A stretch of DNA of 64,000 bases, from the NCBI GenBank assembly GCA_019925795.1, contig CM034300.1, positions 30,491,591 through 30,555,590 of the forward strand, written 5' to 3'. This DNA comes from Dendrobium chrysotoxum (Eukaryota; Streptophyta; Magnoliopsida; Asparagales; Orchidaceae). Each line of letters opens with the position of its first letter. The first letter of the stretch is position 1. Below are positions 53,101 through 64,000 of this stretch, one piece after another. Under the pieces are notes generated by a model that did not search any database, was not told where the DNA came from, and saw nothing but the letters and a program-made list of their open reading frames with translations. The translations under genes and the position numbers were made by a program.

Positions 53101-55187
53101 ATGGAGGAGACTAGCCGAACACCATCGGCCGGTGGTCCAAGTGACAGTCGTCGTTCTGGTGGTTCAATATTCCAACATGTTTGATCATTCTTTAGTTCGT
53201 CTTCACCAAATTTTGGTGATGGCTCGGTGGGTGGATGCTTAAACCCTCCTATTCCAGAAGCAAGACTAAAGGTGAGGAATGATAAACCATTAATCATCAA
53301 AGAAGGTTGTATCACTACTTTAAGGAAATTCATTCCAGATATCGAAAAAGGAAAAGGTATTTTGGTTGAAAGCAATTTTAAGGTCATCGTCCTCTGGTTC
53401 AATAGTGAAGGAGAATGGAGGGGGTAATTATGATCCAGTGGTTGGGAGTTCTGCTATATTAGACCAAAATGCAGACCCTTTGGTTGAAAATGATCCTGGT
53501 GGTGAGAATTTTGCAAGTAAAGCTTTGAGGGAAACTAACAATGGTGCTGTGTGGAAAGTTGATGGTTCTCTGCCTGCTAAGATTGATGCTAGAGAAATAT
53601 GTTTGAGTCAATTGGTAACTAACAAGGACAAGGTCCAATAGTGTGATAATGGAGAACTGGATTCTTCAAATCCTGAGGTTAATAATGTTGCAACGTCCAA
53701 AGATCCTGGTGGCAATGTTTTACTGAATGCGTGGAGCAAAAAATCTAATATAAGAGTGACTGATATGGACTATGGTGATTGTTTAACAGATGATGGATCT
53801 GCGGTTAAGCTATATATGCAGAAAGAAATTGAAAATTCTAAGAAGCTACAAAATGCATTAGTAGTGAAAGTATTTGCGGAGAATATTCCTCTCAGTGTGA
53901 TTAGCATGGAATTAAGGAAGCAATGGTCACAGTTTGGGAAATTTCATCTTACGATACTTGGTTTGGGATGGACATTCTGTGCTGTTGATGATGGAGAGGC
54001 TATGGAGTTAGTTCCTTTGAATGGGACTTGGTATGTTAATGGACATATCATTGGTATGGATAAGTGGTTGCCAACATTTTCTCCTTCCTCTTTAAAGGAA
54101 TTATTTGCTCTGATGTGGATTAGAATGCCAAATCCTTAATTACAATGTTGGGATGCGGTGAATGTATGCAGGATCATATCCAGAGTTGGTACGCCATATT
54201 AGTTAATGGGAATATGTTTCAATGGGGCAGGTGGGAATTTGCATGGATTTATGTTCGTATCAAGTTGGAGAATAAACTTTCCTTAGGTGTTTGGGTGGAA
54301 GGTTGCTCGGGAAGATTCTATCTGAAAATTGAATATGAAAGAGTATCAAAATTATGTTTCAAGTGTGGCAAGATTGGTCATCTCAACATTTGTTGTTCGA
54401 AGCACATGGGAGTTGATGCTTAGGCTAGTCCTAAACAACCTAAGTTTGTTGGTAAAGGAGATGATAACTCTATGATGAAGTCTGTTGTGGCTGTTGTTGG
54501 TAGTAAATTAACTGGCAAAGATGATATGGTTGAAGATGGTTATGGTCCTTGGGTACATGTGAATTATGGGAGAAGAAGATTTAAAAATTATGGAGCTAGA
54601 AGACCTGGGATTTGTGTGGTCTGTAATGCTAAAGTTAAAGCCTCTATTTATAAGGAATCTAGTACATCAGTAGATGCTGCTGTTGAAGAGGTGGTGTCTA
54701 AGGGAGGAGATGCTTCAATTTCGATTTTGGGAGAGGTGCATTTTCAATCTGGAAATGTTCGAGACTGTGAAGGGCAAGAGGATATGGGTGATGTGCATTC
54801 TCAAGCTGAAGAGATTGAAGTTCAAAATTGTGCAGTGCAAGCAGTGCCTATAGTTTCTTACTTCGGTAAGGATGTTAAGAATGTCCCACCTGATAATAAT
54901 AAGTTTAATGTTTTATATGAGATTGTTGAGGAGGGGGAATTAGACCTGGATTGTGAAGTTGATGTTCAGTCTTGGGTTTCAACTGTCAAAGATGTTGCTG
55001 TGACTGCTGTTGGAATAGAAGATGTCAAGAATGATTCCTTTGGTTTTAAGTAAGTGGGTTCTTCTAATGTTAAGAAGAAACTTTCTAAAGAATTAAGAAG
55101 TTTAGGACCTATTAAGTTAGCTCTCAGGAATAGGAGATTGGAGGGTGAGCAGAAAGATAGATCGACGAGTTCTTCCCATCTTCATCA
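53101..55187 (+). pseudogene. LINE-b ORF1: DUF4283-like RNA-binding protein with CCHC knuckle
   Basis: ATG at 53101 opens MEETSRTPSAGGPSDS. A TGA at 53185-53187 and a shift near 53390 follow. The DUF4283-like region runs about 53850-54139 (VVKVFAENIPLSVISMELRK, WTFCAVDDGEAMELV). A shift at about 54140 leads to the zinc knuckle KLCFKCGKIGHLNICC, with all four ligands intact, near 54350. The tail (54472-55053) includes GPWVHVNYGRRRFKN, usual in plant LINE ORF1. The product would bind LINE RNA in the particle that carries out target-primed insertion. Confidence 0.9.
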
Positions 55188-55990
55188 ATGAGGACATTTA
55201 TTGTGTTCTGGAATTGTAGAGATGCGAGAAAGCAGCAAGATTCTATATATCTCAAAGAATTTGTTAGGGAGCATGGAGTCCTTTTTGTAAGTTTGTTAGA
55301 AACTAAAATTTCTTCCATTGATAGAAGGGAAGTAAATGTTATGATTGGTACAGATTGGGATTATTATCAAGTCCCATCAGATGGTTTATTTGGAGGGATT
55401 TTGGTGCTTTAGAAGTCTAGTGTAGCTTCATTTTCCATTTTGGAATCTTCTTTCCAATTTGTTATTGGTGAATTGTAGGTGTTAAATAAAGGTGTGTGGA
55501 TGGTTTGCTCAGTTTATGGGAGAAAAGATGTTTATAAGAGAACGGAATCATGGAGCATGTTGGAAGTGTATACTTAAAAAAATCTACCTATGGCAATGGG
55601 TGGAGACTTTAATTGTCTTTTATTGAAGGAGGACAAAAGGGGAAGGAAGAGATTCAATTTTTTCCCAAAGTCCTAAAGAGATGAAAGCCATTTTGGCTAA
55701 TAATGACATTCATGAGGTTGGGTATGTTGGTCCAAAATTCACTTGGTGTAACAATAAAGTTGGCTCTCTGAATTCAGCAGCTTTCAACTCATCTCATTGA
55801 ATGGTGGTTAGGCATCTTGCTAGAGTTGCTTCCGATCATTGTCCAGTTGTATTAAATCTTTTGGAATTACTTCTGGTGGCGAAAAAAGTTATCAAATTTG
55901 AAAATGTATGGTCTTCTTTTCTGGCATCTTTGGGGGTGGTAAGGAAAGAATGGAGTAGAAAGGTGGTTGGTAATCCTACGGTTATACTGA
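55188..55990 (+). pseudogene. LINE-b ORF2 endonuclease domain
   Basis: APE-type endonuclease that would nick target DNA. Starts MRTFIVFWNCRDARKQQDS, with the Asn of the first motif kept. LLETKISS holds the catalytic Glu, MGGDFNCLL the D-x-N motif, GPKFTWCNN and RVASDHCPVVL the final S-D-H motif. Stops at about 55410 and 55476, a shift near 55650 and a disrupted stretch near 55780 inactivate it. Confidence 0.9.
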
Positions 55991-57540
55991 ATACCAAGTG
56001 CAAGAGACATTAAAAGCATTATTTTTCTGGAGTAGGGCAAAGAAAAAGAATTTCACTCAATTGGAGGACTATTTATTGAAAGAGATATGGGAGTTCAAAA
56101 TGAAAGAAGCTGATATAGGCCACTTCTTTGAAGAGGAAAGCTGGAATCTCAAGGCAAAAGTGTCTGAGTTGAATTCTACCTTGGCTTGTTTAATTAACTG
56201 TTGGAGGCGACGTACAAAGTTGAAATGGGTGAAAGAAGGGGACTTGAATTCAAAGTTTTTTCAAGTTTTTTCTAGTGCAAGGAAAAATTCAAATTGGATC
56301 TATAAGGTCAAAGATGATAATGGATCATTGGTTGAAGAACAATTGGTGACTAAAGATTTATTTATCAGTTTCTTTAATAAGAAATGGATGGAGATGGAAT
56401 GCAAGATGGAAGGTTGGCCATCCATGTTATGTTCTCTTGATGATGATGATAGAGATTTGTTAAATAGGAATGTTTTGTTGGAGGAAGTGGAAGAAATTAT
56501 GAATCAAGCCGAAGCTAACATTGCTCTTTGTAATGATGGCATTTCCTATGACTTTCTCAAAGCTTATTGAAGTATAATTAAGGAGGATTTTTGGAATGCT
56601 ATTGTCTAGTTTTTTAATACTGGTAATATGAATATGGAATGGAAAGATGCCTTAGTAGTGCTTATCCCGAAGGTGGAAAACCCATTGATCCCATCTAATT
56701 ATAGGACAATCAACCTTTGTAAAATAGTCTACAAGGTGGTTGCCAAGGTTCTATTGAATAGATTGATTCCCATTATGCTAAAACTAATTTCAGTAGAGCA
56801 AGCTGCATTTATTAAGGGAAGATCATTGTCATATTACATGCTAGTAGCCTAGGAATTATTCCACAAGTTCAGATTTTCTAAATCTTCGAAAGGTTTAGTC
56901 TCCTTCAAAATTGATATGGAATAAGCATATGATTGCATGTGTTGGGACACTTTGAGGAAAATATTAGAGTATTTCAGTTTTCTTATGAAGTTCTCCAATC
57001 TTATTATGGAATGTGTGGAAAATCCTAGGTTATCTTTGAAGATTAATGGTACTTCTTCTAATTGGATAAATGCTAGAAGTGGCTTTTGTCAAGGTTGTCC
57101 TCTCTCACCTTTCTTATTTATTCTTTGCTCTCAGCTTTTGTCAAATTCTCGTAATCAAAAAAGTGATTCTATTGGAGTTTGGATTTATCCAAATGGCCTA
57201 AGGATTTTGCACTTATTATATGGAGATGACACCATTACTTTTTTTGAAGCTTCTAGTAAAGCTGTGAAGGAGGTCAAGACTATTCTAGCTAAGCTTCTAG
57301 AATTAACTTTTCTAAATCTGCTATTCTTTTTGGCAAGTTTGTTAAGAGGAGGAGAAGGAAATCCATATCTTGTATTGTGAAAATTAAACAAGTTAAAGTA
57401 TTCAAATATATGGGAGTAAAGATCGCTTTAGGAGACTTGTACGGGCTAATTTACAATTCATTATTGACAAATCCTTGAAGATGTTGAATATATGGGGGAG
57501 TAAGTTCATATCCTTTGCAGGGAAGTTCACTCTTGGGTAA
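55991..57540 (+). pseudogene. LINE-b ORF2 reverse transcriptase domain
   Basis: Target-primed RT. Order: KWVKEGDLNSKFFQ (56227), VVLIPKVENP and SNYRTINLCKIVYKVVAK (56655-56745), AAFIKGRSL, KIDME*AYDCMCWDTL (stop in place of a residue), RSGFCQGCPLSPFLFIL (57073), then the catalytic box as LLYGDD at 57223-57240 (YGDD rather than the usual YADD). A thumb-like part follows in broken frames. At least four stops or shifts. Confidence 0.92.
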
Positions 57541-59213
57541 TTGGTAACGCTATCCTATCCTACTTTTCATTGTATACATTCTCTTGTTCTTATACAAGTT
57601 CTTGATGAGCATGATAAGATGAGTTGAACTTTTATTTGGAATAAGCAAGGTGGAAAGCTTGGCCTTCATTATGTCTCTTGGGAAGTGTTTTGCAGACCTA
57701 TCAAGTGGAGAGGGCGTGGTCTTCACTTTTGTGCTAGTAAGGTTGGTCCTTTGAGAGCCAAATTGGCTTGGAAATTTATATAAGAGAAGAATTCATTGTT
57801 ACATAAAGCTCTTATTCCAAAATATGGTTCTTGGTTGGGGGATTTTGGAACATATAAGGGAGGCTAATCAGCTTGGAAAATAATATGATGGTGGCAGATT
57901 TCTGAGTTCTATCATCAGGTGGGAGATTGCGGTTGGTAGCTCTATAGATGTGTATAAGGATGTTTGGATTTGGGACAAATGCATCAACAAACGGCCAATG
58001 TTTGTGGAAGCTCTGGAGATGGAGGGATTAAATGTAGATAAGCTAATTATAGATAATTTTTGGGGTGTAGAGGAGCTTTATAAGATCTTCGGCTTGGAGC
58101 TTGTGGAGCGAATCTGTCATGTTCAAATTATTCCAGAATTGGGTGAGGATAACATGAAGCTGTTATTTAAAAAATCTGGCAAATCAATTTCTGCAATTAT
58201 TTCTGAAGCATTAAGGAAGGATCAACTATGCATTCTTTACTGGAACTGGATTAAAAAATCTTGACTTATGCCTCAAGTTGAGGTGTTATGGTGGCGACTA
58301 TTTAATAATGTTATTCCAATGTTTCATTTTCTGTCATATAGGAGATAGAAAAATAATTCTCTTATCCTAGAGGATGAAAGGCTATTGAAGATATAGATCA
58401 TGTTGCTACACAATGTGAGATACTATTGGAGGTTTTGAAGTATTTAAATAAATGGGGCTTTGGTATCCCTTATTTCAAATCTTTTGGAGATTGTTGTCAA
58501 TAGTTGTTCCGGCTTAGTACAAGTAATGGTTTCTTACTTAACTTGTATTGTAATGTGGTTTATCTATCTTGGAAGGCCATAAATAAATATTTTCATGAAG
58601 GATATAAAGAAAGCTCTTCTCTAATTGCCGCTCAAGTGGTGAGCCTTTCTTTGTTTTATTCCTCGGGATATGGCTTCCATTCGGGCAACTGGGGTGTTAA
58701 TCAATCGAACATACTGTTACTGAATTATTGGCACCCTCCTCCACCTGATTGGATAAAAGTAAATGTTGATGCTTCTCTACTACCCTCGTATAAAGCAAGT
58801 ATTGGTGTGATATTTTTGGATAGCAAAGGCAAATTTCTGCTTGCTTTTGGAAGGAATTGTGTTCATTGGGATATTGCTCAGTTGGAACTTTTAGCTATTC
58901 AAGCTTTAAAGGATGTAATTAAGGATTGGATGTTCATCTATAAGGGAATTATCATCGAAGGTGATAGTTGTAATATCTTTAAATTCCTTATAAAGTCAGC
59001 TAAGGAGGGAGGTCAGCGGATGGAGGACTTTGTTTTTTTAAAGAATTTCAATCATGTTATTTTCAATTGTGTTGATAGGAAGTGTAATGAGTTAGCAGAT
59101 TTGTGAGCTAACTATGCATTGTTTGGTGATTTTTTTTGGGAAGACCTTAGTTGTTATAAGGTTCCTCCTTCTTTTTGAAATTTGTTAAAGGAGGAACTTG
59201 AATCTTTTGCTTT
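57541..59213 (+). pseudogene. LINE-b ORF2 C-terminus with RNase H domain
   Basis: After RT come remnants of the connection region (YKDVWIWDKCINKRPMFVEA at 57950) and a zinc-like segment. The 200-codon frame 58504-59106 contains the RNase H: DWIKVNVDASLLPSYKASIG, GVIFLDSKGKFLLAFGRN, LELLAIQAL, IIIEGDSCNIFKFL and CNELADL. The Asp and Glu of the active site are present (NVDAS, QLELLA, EGDS). Plant LINEs are known to have gained such a domain. It is the best-kept one in the window. Confidence 0.88.
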
Positions 59214-59292
59214 GTAGGTTGTAATAGTTTCTTTCTATTATTAATGGCAATTATTTTTCTTCTTAAAAAAAAAAAAAAGAATGAACCAAGCT

Positions 59293-59680
59293 TAAATTTT
59301 GCTTAGGAGAGTCCTTTCCAGGTGTCCAATTCAGTTGGGGAATGTCCAATGAGGGTTTGAAAGCTCACCTGAGTAGTTATAAGCCATGTAATTTTTTGGA
59401 GAGCATGTTAGAGGTAAACCAAGCTTAGCTTCTTTAATTCTTTACAATTCTAACCACCTAGGGTAGCCATATAGCTTGAGGTGAGTTAGACAAGCATCTG
59501 AAAACTTTAGGATGATAATGCATGGGTTGGTTTGGATTTAGTCTAGGTTTGAAAATTATTTAAGGGAGAGGTTTTTTATTTATTTAGGTTAGCCTAAAAG
59601 GATAAACCAAGTTAGCCCATGAGTTAGGCTAGCTAGGTTCAATGCAAGCTATTTCATGCACTACTTGGGTTTGATTTTAC
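59293..59680. other. Intervening sequence between LINE-b and LINE-c
   Basis: Continuation of the sequence at 52295-52970 after removing LINE-b. Contains repeated ACCAAGCTTAGC/GTTAGCC-like words but no coding signal, LTR or RNA gene that I can support. Confidence 0.45.
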
Positions 59681-59829
59681 TTCTTTTTTTTCTTTTTTGA
59701 AGGATGCTACACTAATAGCAATAAAAAAATACTACTACAAACTACCAATCAAATCACATTCGTCCTTTAACACATTAAGAAAAAAAGGAGGAATACTACC
59801 CAAATTAATATCATCCCAAAAAAATATTA

Positions 59830-60640
59830 CTAAGAGCAAGGTTAGCACAAAGATTGGCTAGCTTATTACAATTCCTATACACACAATTAAAAATATCATG
59901 ATTAAATTATTTAAGAAAAGCCATATCTTCCATCCAATTTCTAACCACATCACCATCCATCTTCTTCAAAGCACTTTGAAGGAACTTGATGACATTAACA
60001 TTATCGCCTTCAATTATAATTCCTTTATATTCCAACATCCAATTTTGTATTATCAAACTCAAGGAATAAATTGCTGAGAACTCCAGCCGAGATACATTCT
60101 AATGCACCCCACTGAATCCAAAAGCTAATAAAAACCTTCCTTTATGATCTCTGAACCCCACCCCCCCCCCCCCCCCCCCCCCCAACACCAGCCTAATACA
60201 ATGGAAGTAAGGAAGCATCAACAATCACTTTGATCCAACCAGGAGTAGGACGGTGTCAATAGTTCTTTAACAGCCAATCTGGCTGATTAACACCCCAGAT
60301 ACCCGAATCTACAGAACCAGCACCAAAGACACCCAAAATTGAGGCGAAACTAATTGTGTTGACTGCAATAAAAAAACTACTATCTTCAATGCCGCCATAC
60401 ACACCTTTACTCCTAGACTTCAGTGATAAAAAAATAACAGTACAAAAAAGCTTAACCAACAAACATCTCTTCAAAGCATTATGTTCCAACCATATGCAAC
60501 ATTCACCAAACAACTCAAAAATCTGAATGGCAAATACCCACTTATTCAGAACTTGAATAACCTGAACCAAGTTCCAGTATCTCACTGCCACATGCTCCAA
60601 ATCTTCCACCGCCAAATAACCTCTAGGACAATAATTATCT
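59830..60640 (-). pseudogene. LINE-c RNase H domain, interrupted by poly-C
   Basis: Minus-strand pieces: VEDLEHVAVRYWNLVQVIQ (60609), SGIWGVNQPDWLLKNY (60300), GWIKVIVDASLLPLY (near 60230), then a 22-base C tract at 60162-60183 on the plus strand where VGV..RD should follow. Then DHKGRFLLAFG-like, YKGIIIEGDNVNVIKFL (near 60020) and CNKLANLCANLAL (near 59850). Stops occur throughout. The tract breaks the core strand of the domain. Confidence 0.85.
60162..60183 (+). repeat. Poly-C tract, 22 bases, in LINE-c RNase H
   Basis: Uninterrupted C run preceded by CCCCA. On the coding strand it is poly-G encoding Gly, at the place where Gly-Val-Gly normally occurs, so a short G-rich stretch may have expanded. 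Confidence 0.9.
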
Positions 60641-61750
60641 TTTAACCTCCTATACTGCAGGAATTGAAAGGTAGGAATAGTATCATGAAATAATCGCCAC
60701 TAGAAAATCTCCACACGTGGATTCAGTTTTGCCTTCTTAATCTAATTCCAATAGTGATTCTTAGCCAGATTACAAACCGAGACTCAAAAGCTAGTGCGAA
60801 AATAGTCTTACCCGAGATAAGCTGAATTAGTTCCAATTAATCTTTAGTTAAATCAAGAGAAATATGAATATTACAACTTAGCTTGACCAGTTCCTTGCCA
60901 AAGTTATTTCGAAGCTCATCCTTGTTCCAATCTCCATTTGAAATGAACTTCTTTACTGTAATGTCATAGCTTCCCTGAGTAGAAACAAATGTCAGCCATC
61001 TATTAAGGCATTTATCCAATATCCAAACATCATTGAATACATTGATTAAATAACCATCTATAATGTTCCATCTGACAATCAGAGCAAGAGCTTTAGTACC
61101 ATCCAAAATAATCTTCCATGAAGCAGATGAGACCTTCTTCAAACCGGAATTCCAACTACACAGTCCATATTTAGCTTCCCAAATATTATACAATAGAGAG
61201 TCTATTTCATTAAGTAGATTCCAGGCCAATTTAGCTTTAAAACGACCCACTTTGCTTGCGCAAGAATGAATTCCATGACAAGCCCAATTAACCGGGTTAC
61301 ACAAGACATCCCAGCTCACATAATGAAGGCCATTCTTCCCATGCTACTTATGCCAAATAAAATTCCTATACATCTTGTTAATTTCATAGAGAATTCCCTT
61401 AGAAATAAGAGAGTGAGTACAATAGAAAATTGGAATTGATAAAAAGAATTGTTTAAGAAGAATAAATTTCCCTGCTAAAGAAATAAATTCATTCCCCCCA
61501 GCATTAATTTTCCCCATAGTCTTCTCTAGCATATAATGAAAATCAGCACCCATAAGTCTCCTCAAAGCAATCTTCACACCAAAATAGTTCATCTCTTTGA
61601 CAGGTCTAAGACCCATCAACCAAGATATAATTCTTTTCTTCCTTTTTTTCACCAATTTTCCCAAGAGAATAACTAATTTCTAATAATTAATCCTTTGTCC
61701 ATACCAACTACAAAAGTCCAACAAGACACCCCTGACCTCCATCACCATGT
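60641..61750 (-). pseudogene. LINE-c RT remnant (post-YADD) and connection region
   Basis: Starts with NDIIIFSDDSINMV, where the first residue replaces the catalytic YAD and the rest matches the strand after the RT box. Then FCSWYGQRINY, GKLVKKRKKRIISWLMG, FHYMLEKTMGKINAGGNEF and MSWDVLCNPVNWACHGIHSC (61319 leftward), and INVFNDVWILDKCLNRWLTF. Two long open stretches (106 and 160 codons) survive. It is joined directly to the pre-RT linker at about 61760. Confidence 0.88.
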
Positions 61751-62840
61751 TTATACTATCATCAGAAAAAATAATAATATCATTAGAAAAAAGTCCCCAT
61801 CCGTCCACCATTTCACCTTAGCCTGTTGCCTCCACCATGTGTTTAACCGAGCTAGGGTACTAATAAGTTCATTCACTTTCGATCTAAGAACCACTATCTT
61901 ATCAGCTGAGAGACCACCTTCATTAGCTTCCTCTAATTGCAATTCCAGAATCTCCTTTTTAGGATAATCCTTCAAAGTATTAAGATCTTTTAGCTTAGCT
62001 TTACTCCAAAAGAATAAAGATTTCAAGGATCTTTTAAACTTGATGTTCAAAATTTCAAAATAACTCCCAATAGCTCTTCTAGCATAAGCCTTTAAAACAA
62101 CAGCTGCCAAAGCATGGTAAGAGGCTCGAATATCTTCAAATCTAGTAATCCTCTTAATCTTAGGATTTGGCTTTAAGAAATTATTTAAAATGGGGCAATG
62201 ATCCGAAGCTACCCTAGCAAGATGGTGCAACAGCATCAAAAGAGAAGAATAAATCGATGATGATCTCAAAAAACACCTATCTAATCTCTTAAATATCTGA
62301 GCTCCACCAACCTTATTATTGCACCATGTAAATTTAGGCCCAATAAAGCCAACTTCATGATAATCATTATTTGTAAGAAAAGCCTTCATCTCCTTGGTCC
62401 TTGAAAAAATATAAATATTTTCCCTCCCCTTTTATCATCTTTTACTAATAAACAGTTAAAATCTCTATCTACTACCGAAGGAATGTCTTTGGAAGAATAC
62501 AATTCAGCTTTCTTCCAAAGATCCCTTCTCTTATAAACATCTTTGCTCCCATAAAAAGTAGAAATCCTCCAAACTCCTTCATTATGGATATCAAGGTCAC
62601 CAATTACACATTGAAAAGAAGAATCCAAGATAGAAAATGATGCCAAATTAGACTTCCATAGCACAAGAATACCTCCAGATAACCCATCAGATTGAAAATA
62701 AAAAGAATCCCAATCCACTCCAATAAGAAAATTTACTTTGTTCTTGTCAATAGAAGTTAAATTAGTCTCGAACATTCCAATAAAAAAATGTTATGCTCCT
62801 TCACAAACTCCTTAAGATATAGAGAAGCTTAATTCTTCCT
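61751..62840 (-). pseudogene. LINE-c endonuclease and linker
   Basis: Begins near 62840 with a decayed start (NIGARKN in place of NCRGARK), then VDWDSFYFQSDGLSGGILVL, GVWRISTFYGSKDVYKRRD, a D-x-N-like VDRDFNCLL, a stretch of shifted frames near 62400, and EVGFIGPKFTWCNNKVGG, LDRCFLRSS and RVASDHCPIL. The linker runs to KWWTDGDFF at about 61790, where the RT deletion starts. The terminal S-D-H motif is intact. Confidence 0.9.
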
Positions 62841-62872
62841 AGCTCCTATATTCAAAAAGGCAACAGTCATCA

Positions 62873-64000
62873 TTAACAAATTGAATGGGAAGTACCCCCC
62901 CCCCCCCCCCCCCCCCCCCTCAATCTATCTTTATTCCACATATAAATTTTCCTATTTCTAGGAATCAACTTAATAGGACCAAATCCTTTAAGTTCTTTAG
63001 CAAGCTTCATTTTAACTGAAGATGACTCACCATCACAAAAACCACTCCCACCTGATCCCAAATGGCTTTTTTCATCCATAACAACCTTTGGAGAACCCAA
63101 ATCTCCCAGCCCATCTCCACCAGAATTACCAACCACAACACCCTCCTCATTCCCCATCGAAAGACTAGAACTGAGCTCCTCATCAGCTCCAGAAAGCACA
63201 TCAAACTTATTACCATTCCGAATAAGAGATAAAGAGTATGAAATTCAAACCTTTCCCACCTCCAATCCTGCATCAATAATAGAATTTGAATCGATTGAAT
63301 TATGCCTTACTTCACCTATAGTAACATGATCATTAACTAGTACAAAAGCTGTAACACCACCATCTTTAATCTAATCTAGCACGTCCACTCCCTTGATTCC
63401 ACCACCTAAAACATCTTTCCTTCCAACCACCTCAGACAAATTCCTTGATCCCTGATTAATCCCCATAGATCTTGCAAAATTCTGAACCGCTCTTCGCCTA
63501 CCGGGATTCTTAAAATTCCCCTTACCATAATTGACATGGACCCAAGGTCCATACCCTGACCCTTTTTCAACCACATCGCCAGATTCACAACCTTTCTCAA
63601 GATCCAAAATAGAAACACCGACAGGAGCTTCCTTAGCAGTAGCACAATGCCCCTCTGAATGCATACCACCAACTTGAACCTCCTCCAATCTTACTTCTAC
63701 ACAATTGATACTAAAGTTGCCAATTTAACCACTATTATAATAAAAATAGGAAATCCTTTCATGTTCAATCTTTTGGAAAAACCTACCAGAGAATTCTTCG
63801 ACCCAAACACCCAATGGAAGTTATTTTTCTAATAAAATTTGAACACAAACTCTAGCAAATTCTCTCCTCCCCGATCAAAATATATTACCATCTAACATAT
63901 AAGGTGTATAAAATTGAGAAGCATTTCTCTACACATTAATCTCATCCCAGCATTGCAAAGGGAGATTCGGCATCTTGATCCACAATGGAGCAGATAACCC
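62873..64000 (-). pseudogene. LINE-c ORF1 C-terminal part
   Basis: Readable pieces: MPNLPLQCWDEIN-like sequence near 63970 (end of the DUF4283-like region), a zinc-knuckle position near 63740 where the first two Cys, a Lys and the His have become Tyr, Ser, stop and Asn, then GYGPWVHVNYGKGNFKNPGRR at about 63555 (shortened here to key parts GPWVHVNYG and FKNPGRR) and an acidic/Gly tail. A 25-base C tract at 62895-62919 lies close to the ORF1 end. Most frames are broken. Confidence 0.82.
62895..62919 (+). repeat. Poly-C tract, 25 bases, in LINE-c ORF1 end
   Basis: Uninterrupted C run between AGTA and TCAATC. On the coding strand it is poly-G read as poly-Gly after DRLRGG. It is the longest homopolymer in the window. 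Confidence 0.9.

Larger units (their letters stand above)
52985..59278 (+). mobile_element. LINE-b: full-length L1-type LINE (6.3 kb)
   Basis: Flanked by a perfect 14-bp duplication, GAATGAACCAAGCT, at 52971-52984 and 59279-59292. It ends in an A run of about 14 bases. It has a 5' leader of about 115 bp, ORF1 with a DUF4283-like domain and a zinc knuckle, then ORF2 with endonuclease, RT and RNase H. Stops and frameshifts interrupt both ORFs, so it is inactive, but the order is complete. It is the reference copy for the other three LINEs here. Confidence 0.95.
59681..64000 (-). mobile_element. LINE-c: L1-type LINE with RT deletion, continues past window edge
   Basis: The minus-strand 3' end is marked by a T-rich run at 59681-59698. 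Reading leftward from 64000: ORF1 end, endonuclease, a truncated RT, connection region and RNase H. Compared with LINE-b about 1 kb of RT is missing at about 61760. Two long poly-C tracts lie inside it. The 5' end of ORF1 is outside the window, so the target duplication cannot be checked. Confidence 0.92.

Overview
The window is a stretch of plant (angiosperm) nuclear genome made almost wholly of nested, decayed retrotransposons. I found no host gene, tRNA, rRNA or CRISPR array. The plant origin rests on the element families: Ty1/copia elements of SIRE/Maximus type with an initiator-Met tRNA primer site, Ty3/gypsy Tat/Ogre and Athila elements, and L1-type LINEs that carry a DUF4283-like ORF1 and a 3' RNase H domain. 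Sequence is AT-rich and every long reading frame is interrupted. The species cannot be named from this sequence. All domain calls were made by eye from translated motifs.

Layout. (1) 1-6220, minus strand: copia-1, with its 5' LTR, primer site, gag, coiled coil, protease, integrase, RT and RNase H; its 3' LTR lies beyond the left edge. (2) 6221-48858: the scattered remains of one old minus-strand Tat/gypsy element ('Tat-1'). Its gag is at 47641-48858, protease at 46961-47640, linker at 45956-46960 and 43918-44134, RT at 35329-35997, RNase H at 7801-9002 and integrase at 6563-7800. Four later elements split it: copia-1, copia-2, an Athila element and a solo copia LTR. (3) 9003-35328: copia-2, minus strand, itself split by an Ogre/Tat element at 9579-29196. 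A deletion at 9578/9579 removed the copia-2 3' part together with one Ogre end. (4) The Ogre element has an extra ORF fused in frame to gag, a protease, a tRNA-Arg-like primer site and a right LTR of apparently about 8.5 kb, but RT, RNase H, integrase and the U3 end of its other LTR are gone. (5) 35998-43917, plus strand: a pol-less Athila element with a 5'-truncated LINE inserted in gag. (6) 44135-45955: a solo copia LTR with intact 5-bp target duplications.

(7) 48861-64000: LINEs. LINE-a (plus) is 5'-truncated. LINE-b (plus, 52985-59278) is full length and flanked by a 14-bp duplication. LINE-c (minus, 59681 to the right edge) has lost most of its RT domain and carries two long poly-C tracts.

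In their original state the parts of each LTR element would act in a shared cycle: LTR promoter, tRNA-primed reverse transcription, gag particle, protease maturation, RT/RNase H and integrase. None is complete here. The most interesting signals are non-coding: palindrome arrays upstream of a TATA box in the copia LTRs, a 271-bp tandem array with phased hairpins in the Ogre leader, and a dense cluster of TTGAC (W-box core) sites with about 157-bp repeats in the Ogre LTR.
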